Below are positions 59,901 to 64,000 of a stretch of DNA of 64,000 nt, piece after piece. The stretch spans positions 5,392 through 69,391 of the forward strand of contig NZ_PTJE01000002.1 in assembly GCF_002934445.1 (NCBI RefSeq), given 5' to 3'. The stretch is from Nonlabens xylanidelens. Lineage in GTDB: Bacteria; Bacteroidota; Bacteroidia; Flavobacteriales; Flavobacteriaceae. The notes beneath the pieces are model-generated. The model had not been told where the DNA came from. It did not search any database and saw only the letters and a list, made by a program, of their open reading frames with translations. Each line of letters starts with the position of its first letter. The stretch's first letter is position 1. The position numbers and the translations under genes are program-made.

Positions 59901-60335
59901 TTACAGCTTACTATAATCCACCACCAACTTAGTATACCATTTGGCTAGATCTTTGGCAATAGCCTTATGATTGTTGACTAGTTCTGTAGCGAATCTAGAA
60001 TTTGATTTTTCTTTTAAGGAAGGGTTTGCAGTTAAATATCCCTGAAATTTACCAGCATCATCTACAATTTTAGGTGCTTTATTAGAAACCGTATTCCATG
60101 GAGATAATGGATTGTTATCGTCTCCATAATTATTTAAATCATTCCAGATAGATGTATTGCTAAAACTACTTCCATAATCTCCAAAGGCATTCCAAATGGA
60201 TTTACTATCAAAACGAGAGCAGTCCAGACAGCCTAGATACTCTGTATAATCTGCGCCTCCATAGATATGTAGGTTTTGTGATGTAACAAATGAGCTTGTT
60301 GTAATGAGTAGAAGTAGAGTTATTATTTTATTCAT
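59901..60335 (-). CDS. Secreted protein with SIWN-YGS repeats, 144 aa
   Basis: Signal peptide (ITLLLLITTSSFVTSQ) followed by HIYGGADYTEYLGCLDCSRFDSKSIWNAFGDYGSSFSNTSIWNDLNNYGDDNN (about 22-76). Here a SIWN-x-x-x-x-YG-S unit is repeated, with a C-x-x-C pair before it. A helical C-terminal tail (about 95-144) follows. The GG-YLGCL-C and SIWN repeats are a widespread small-protein motif of unknown role, which I recall from several phyla. A TATTTTTG -7 box lies at 60363-60370. It is transcribed alone. Confidence 0.7.
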   Translation of the reverse strand: MNKIITLLLLITTSSFVTSQNLHIYGGADYTEYLGCLDCSRFDSKSIWNAFGDYGSSFSNTSIWNDLNNYGDDNNPLSPWNTVSNKAPKIVDDAGKFQGYLTANPSLKEKSNSRFATELVNNHKAIAKDLAKWYTKLVVDYSKL

Positions 60336-60362
60336 AATTCTTTAGAGTAATAGGTAAAAGAA

Positions 60363-60370
60363 CAAAAATA
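60363..60370 (-). promoter_or_regulatory. -7 box for the SIWN-repeat gene
   Basis: TATTTTTG on the minus strand, 27 bases upstream of ATG 60335, fits TAnnTTTG. Confidence 0.4.
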
Positions 60371-60568
60371 GCTTTTATGATCTTACCATAAATTAAATCA
60401 ACATTATATACATTTTAAGGAAACATTAATATATAAATTTTTAAAATTCAAAATAACTTCATTTTTCTAGGTAACAAAACTTCGATAGTAGGAACACTTA
60501 GGTATTATAACCTGGTGGAATCCGAAAAACCAACATTAAAAGAGTAGGAAGTCTAAAACTTATTAATC

Positions 60569-62413
60569 ATGAAAAAAACATTTTTAAAACAATTGTTCTT
60601 TGCATTAGTCATTGCCTTTTCTTTTACCTCTTGTGAGAAAGATGAAGCCCTCATAGATAATTCGGAGAACGCAATTACAACCAATTTATCTAAAAATTCT
60701 CGTTTAAACGAAATTGATGAGAAATTAGCCGATTATGTTAGAGAATATAACGGGAGATTTCTTGAGGTCAATTTCATAGGTAGAATAATAAATGAAAACA
60801 ACGATCCTATAAGTGGAGCAAGGGTAACATTAGGAAATCAAGTACAAGTAACAGATCAGAATGGTATCGTAAGCTTTATAGATGTTGAAGTACAGGAGAA
60901 TTTTGCATATGCCCGTGCTTTTGCAAACGGTTATATAGATGGTTCTCGTGTAATGATACCTGATGTTAGTGTAGGGAGCCAAAATAACTTTACCATCAAA
61001 CTTTTTAAATTTAATGAAGTAGCGAGTTTCGACGCAGACCAAGGTGGAAGAACAAGATTTGAAACTGAAATAGGGGAAGGATCTATTACTTTCAGACCGG
61101 GATTTACTGATGAATTTGGTAACCAATACCACGGTGATGTTGCCGTAAGTATGAATTACTTAGATCCGCTTAATCCAGATACGGCAAACACAATGCCTGG
61201 AGATTTATATGGTTTAACTGAAAATTTTGATCAAGTAGCTCTAGGGTCTTATGGTATGTTAGAGGTAGAATTAAGAGGATCATCTGGTGAGAAATTACAG
61301 ATTATTGCCCCTGCAAGATTAAAAATGCCTATACATCCTGATCAATTAGCTACTGCTGCAAGTACGGTACCTATGTGGTCTTTTAATGAACATGCAGGTG
61401 TTTGGTATGAAGAAGCTGTAGCATATAAAAATGGAAGTCATTATGTGTCAGATGTACCACATTTCTCTTTTTGGAATTGTGATGCACCGTTCCCTGTTAT
61501 TGATTTTTCAGCCACTGTTATTGATGCAGCAACATTAAATCCATTATCAGGATTGAGTGTTGAAATCACATATAATGGGTTTTCGCGATATGGAACAACA
61601 AATTCTAGTGGAATAGTAAGTGGTAAATTACCTTCTAATCAACCGATGACTATTTCCATATGGGATGTTTGTGGGAACTTAGTATATTCTGGTGCTTTAG
61701 GACCATTTGCTACTACAACAAATATTACTATTCCTGTAACTATAAATCCTGTACAAATATTTACCTTATCAGGAACCGTAGACGATTGTATCCCAGCACC
61801 AGTAACTAATGGTTACCTAACCCTTACTAATGCTACAACAGGTCAGTTTATTGCAACAATATCTGTTACAGCAGGTACCTATAGTTATACAGGTATAGGT
61901 TGTGTGTTACCTGTTAATATTACTATTACTGCAGTAGATTTTTCAACAGCGCAAGGTTCAACAACTACAACAACGGTAAACCCAGGAGCAAATACTCAAA
62001 ACATATCAATTTGTGGAGGTCTTGCTAATGAGTATATACGTTACCGTATTAATGGAGGTGCCTGGCAGTATGATTTAGTACAACCTAATGGTGGTATAAG
62101 AGCTGGTACTTATATTTTAGCGCAGGCAACTAATAGTACAAGTGGTACAATTATATTTAGTAACACGGCGACATTGGGTACTGGGTATCCATTTGGTACA
62201 GGTACTAACAGCATGTTTATAGAACGTCTAGGCGATATAGATGGTATAAATCAAAATGCAACTATGGCTCTTGCTACTCCTATGACTTTTGATCTGGTAG
62301 CTGTTGGAGCACTTGGAGCGTATATATCTATAGATTTTAATGGTAACTATGTAGATAATAACGGTGTTCAAAAGACTATTCAAGGTGAATCTCGTATTTA
62401 CAGAGATTATTAA
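60569..62413 (+). CDS. Large lipoprotein with carboxypeptidase-regulatory-like domains
   Basis: A lipoprotein signal (FALVIAFSFTSC, Cys at about 22) is followed by a CarboxypepD_reg-like beta-sandwich (VNFIGRIINENNDPISGARVTLGNQVQVTDQNGIVSF, about residues 68-104). A middle domain of about 200 residues follows (GSITFRPGFTDEFGNQYHGDVAVSMNYLDP ... VPHFSFWNCDAPFPV). A second regulatory-like domain lies near 315-370, with a variable C-terminal beta region rich in Thr (STTTTTVNPG). It is probably outer-membrane anchored and surface exposed. There is no enzymatic motif. A strong terminator follows. Confidence 0.78.
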   Translation: MKKTFLKQLFFALVIAFSFTSCEKDEALIDNSENAITTNLSKNSRLNEIDEKLADYVREYNGRFLEVNFIGRIINENNDPISGARVTLGNQVQVTDQNGIVSFIDVEVQENFAYARAFANGYIDGSRVMIPDVSVGSQNNFTIKLFKFNEVASFDADQGGRTRFETEIGEGSITFRPGFTDEFGNQYHGDVAVSMNYLDPLNPDTANTMPGDLYGLTENFDQVALGSYGMLEVELRGSSGEKLQIIAPARLKMPIHPDQLATAASTVPMWSFNEHAGVWYEEAVAYKNGSHYVSDVPHFSFWNCDAPFPVIDFSATVIDAATLNPLSGLSVEITYNGFSRYGTTNSSGIVSGKLPSNQPMTISIWDVCGNLVYSGALGPFATTTNITIPVTINPVQIFTLSGTVDDCIPAPVTNGYLTLTNATTGQFIATISVTAGTYSYTGIGCVLPVNITITAVDFSTAQGSTTTTTVNPGANTQNISICGGLANEYIRYRINGGAWQYDLVQPNGGIRAGTYILAQATNSTSGTIIFSNTATLGTGYPFGTGTNSMFIERLGDIDGINQNATMALATPMTFDLVAVGALGAYISIDFNGNYVDNNGVQKTIQGESRIYRDY

Positions 62414-62428
62414 TATCACGTTTTACAT

Positions 62429-62456
62429 GTATGATTTCACTTAAGAGAAATCATAC
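62429..62456 (+). other. Hairpin just after the lipoprotein gene
   Basis: GTATGATTTC pairs with GAAATCATAC around an 8-base loop, 15 bases past the stop. It has no T run, so it may stabilise the mRNA end ahead of the true terminator. Confidence 0.5.
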
Positions 62457-62467
62457 TTAAATTAACA

Positions 62468-62513
62468 TGAGGCTTAAAGATGTAAATCAATTACATCTTT
62501 AAGCCTTTTTTTT
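62468..62513 (+). terminator. Terminator of the large lipoprotein gene
   Basis: AGGCTTAAAGATGTAA and TTACATCTTTAAGCCT form a 16-bp perfect stem with a four-base loop followed by eight T. Confidence 0.92.
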
Positions 62514-62718
62514 AATCCATTTTATGAATTGTAATTTGTTAGGATTAAACTATTCAAAATACCGGTGGTCAATGGTAAGTAGAATGTAAATCTATTAAAA
62601 GACACGTTAAGTGTGTAGCTAATAAATTTTATTCATGATTATGTAACTTTATATCTATCTTTAATTATAATACCATTCTAACTTATATATTAAATACAAA
62701 GTTTTAAAAGTAAAATAT

Positions 62719-64000
62719 TTACTGATATCCTGCGGCTTGTAAATTAAACAGTTTTTCATATAAATGGGGTTGTGCCATCAGTTCTTCATGGGTACCTATT
62801 TCTGCAACCACACCATCTTCTAGAACTAGTATTCTATCTGCCATTCTAACGGTAGAAAAACGGTGAGATATAATGATACTGGTCTTTCCTTTAGTAAGTC
62901 CTATAAAGCGTTCAAAAACGTCGTATTCTGCTTGTGCGTCTAGTGCACTGGTAGGCTCGTCGAGTACAATAACATCTGCATCTTTCATGTAGGCACGGGC
63001 TAGTGCTACTTTTTGCCATTGTCCGCCGCTTAGTTCTTGTCCTTTGGCAAATCTACGTCCTAGTTGTTGATCTATTCCACCCTTCATAACTGCCACTACC
63101 TGGTCTGCAAGACTGCGCTGTGCTGCGTCAGTAATCATAACATCGTTATTTAACTCGTCGATATTACCTACGGCGATGTTCTCACGCAAGCTAAATTCAT
63201 ACTTAAAGAAGTCTTGAAAAATGACACCAAAGCGTTTTCTAAACTCTTGTTTATTAAACTTAGAAATATTAATTCCATCTAATAAAATCTCTCCTTGAGT
63301 AGGCTCGTAAAACCTCAATATCAATTTAATAAGTGTTGTTTTACCGGCACCATTCTGACCTACAAAGGCTATTTTTTCACCTACTTTAATCTTAAAACTT
63401 ATTCCTTTAAGAACCTCTATATCACTACCAGCATAGCCAAAATGTACATTTCTAATCTCAAACCCTTCTTTAATGACCTCTGGAATAGGAGTGTAGTTAG
63501 TTGCCTCGTCAGTGATTTCTATATCTAGAAAGTCAAAGTAGTCTCTCAAATAAAGCGAACTCTCTGATATAGCAGTAAAACGAGAGAAGAAACCTTGTAA
63601 ATTATTACGCAATCTGTTAAAAGATCCAGATAAGAAGGTAAGTTCTCCTATACTAAGAACTCCTGTGATTACTTTAAAAATTATGAATATATAAGCTCCA
63701 TAATAAGATAGAATACCTATAATATTAAACAGCGATCCATAGATACTTTGTTTAATAGATAGCTTTTTATTGATCTCATAATAATCACCAGATAATCTAT
63801 TAAACCTAGCTGCGATATAATCGGTAAGCCCAAAGAGTTTTACCTCTTTTGCTGTTTGATTATTAGCTCCTATAAAACGTAAGTAATCCAGTTCACGACG
63901 CTCGGCAGTCCAGCTACGTGCTACAGAGTATCTATGCGAGCTGTATTTTGCCTCATTAATAAATGAAGGTATAATACTTAGGACCAATAAGATAATCAAT
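62719..64000 (-). CDS. ABC exporter, MsbA/lipid-A-exporter type (partial)
   Basis: The C-terminal 426 residues of a half-transporter; its N-terminus lies beyond the right edge. The remaining transmembrane part (about residues 1-165) ends in GELTFLSGSFNRLRNNLQGFFSRF. The ATPase has Walker A GQNGAGKTTL (about 217-226), Q-loop VIFQDFFKYEFSLRENI, signature ELSGGQWQKVALARA (about 318-332), Walker B VIVLDEPTSALD and switch His in IIISHRF. Fused membrane-ATPase halves export lipids, peptides or drugs; the substrate is unknown. Confidence 0.9.
   Translation of the reverse strand, partial: LIILLVLSIIPSFINEAKYSSHRYSVARSWTAERRELDYLRFIGANNQTAKEVKLFGLTDYIAARFNRLSGDYYEINKKLSIKQSIYGSLFNIIGILSYYGAYIFIIFKVITGVLSIGELTFLSGSFNRLRNNLQGFFSRFTAISESSLYLRDYFDFLDIEITDEATNYTPIPEVIKEGFEIRNVHFGYAGSDIEVLKGISFKIKVGEKIAFVGQNGAGKTTLIKLILRFYEPTQGEILLDGINISKFNKQEFRKRFGVIFQDFFKYEFSLRENIAVGNIDELNNDVMITDAAQRSLADQVVAVMKGGIDQQLGRRFAKGQELSGGQWQKVALARAYMKDADVIVLDEPTSALDAQAEYDVFERFIGLTKGKTSIIISHRFSTVRMADRILVLEDGVVAEIGTHEELMAQPHLYEKLFNLQAAGYQ

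Overview
The window is AT-rich DNA from a Bacteroidota chromosome, almost certainly a marine member of the Flavobacteriaceae. The signs are two proteins ending in a type B sorting domain of the type IX secretion system (T9SS), SusC/BtuB-like outer-membrane import, a YtxJ-type bacillithiol-linked thioredoxin-like protein, MnmD, DUF4920 and DUF2807 proteins, and promoter -7 elements of the Bacteroidota form TAnnTTTG. The genus cannot be fixed from the sequence; a Nonlabens/Dokdonia-like organism is a guess. I see no rRNA or tRNA gene, CRISPR array, transposase or integrase.

Bases 1-5220 are an accessory island. Seven small genes, all on the minus strand, are separated by long, imperfectly self-complementary spacers that begin with CAACG and end with GTTG on the plus strand. 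Two spacers (2400-2526 and 4493-4619) are nearly identical, and two others (1686-1836 and about 3622-3808) are clearly related. This is the layout of a promoterless integron-like gene-cassette array, although no integrase is in view. The cassettes carry a TARG1-like macro-domain protein, a DUF3592-like membrane protein, two unrelated proteins with a HEPN-type RNxxxH motif, a zinc-ribbon protein and two unknowns.

From about 5.4 kb on, the sequence is a normal core chromosome. In order: a light/DNA-repair operon (SRPBCC protein, SDR, photolyase); an outer-membrane barrel protein; CsbD and pterin dehydratase; SUI1, MscS and a lipoprotein; uvrB; a T9SS type B surface protein; ilvE; DUF4920-mnmD and pepD; and a metal-regulated divergon (folE and a MerC-like gene facing a Fur/Zur-type regulator, with two operators). 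Then come a vitamin B12 uptake locus (BtuFCD-like ABC transporter divergent from a cobalamin-riboswitch-controlled BtuB-like receptor), an esterase plus two-component system, dipeptidyl peptidase III, a MazG-like protein, a second and larger T9SS surface protein, an exonuclease/GIY-YIG and RsmI-like pair, an acyl-CoA synthetase, clpB, ytxJ and an M48 protease, an MFS transporter, katG, an ECF sigma/surface-adhesin operon, lon, several exported proteins, and a truncated ABC exporter at the right edge.

One feature crosses gene boundaries through the core part. A perfect 16-base palindrome, CGCTTTCGCGAAAGCG, occurs nine times exactly, and its 14-base core occurs eleven times. Copies lie in intergenic DNA, in five coding regions covering all three reading frames, and inside the cobalamin riboswitch. 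It is absent from the cassette island. It behaves like a genome-wide repeat comparable in style to cyanobacterial HIP1, and with the cassette array it is the most interesting signal here.
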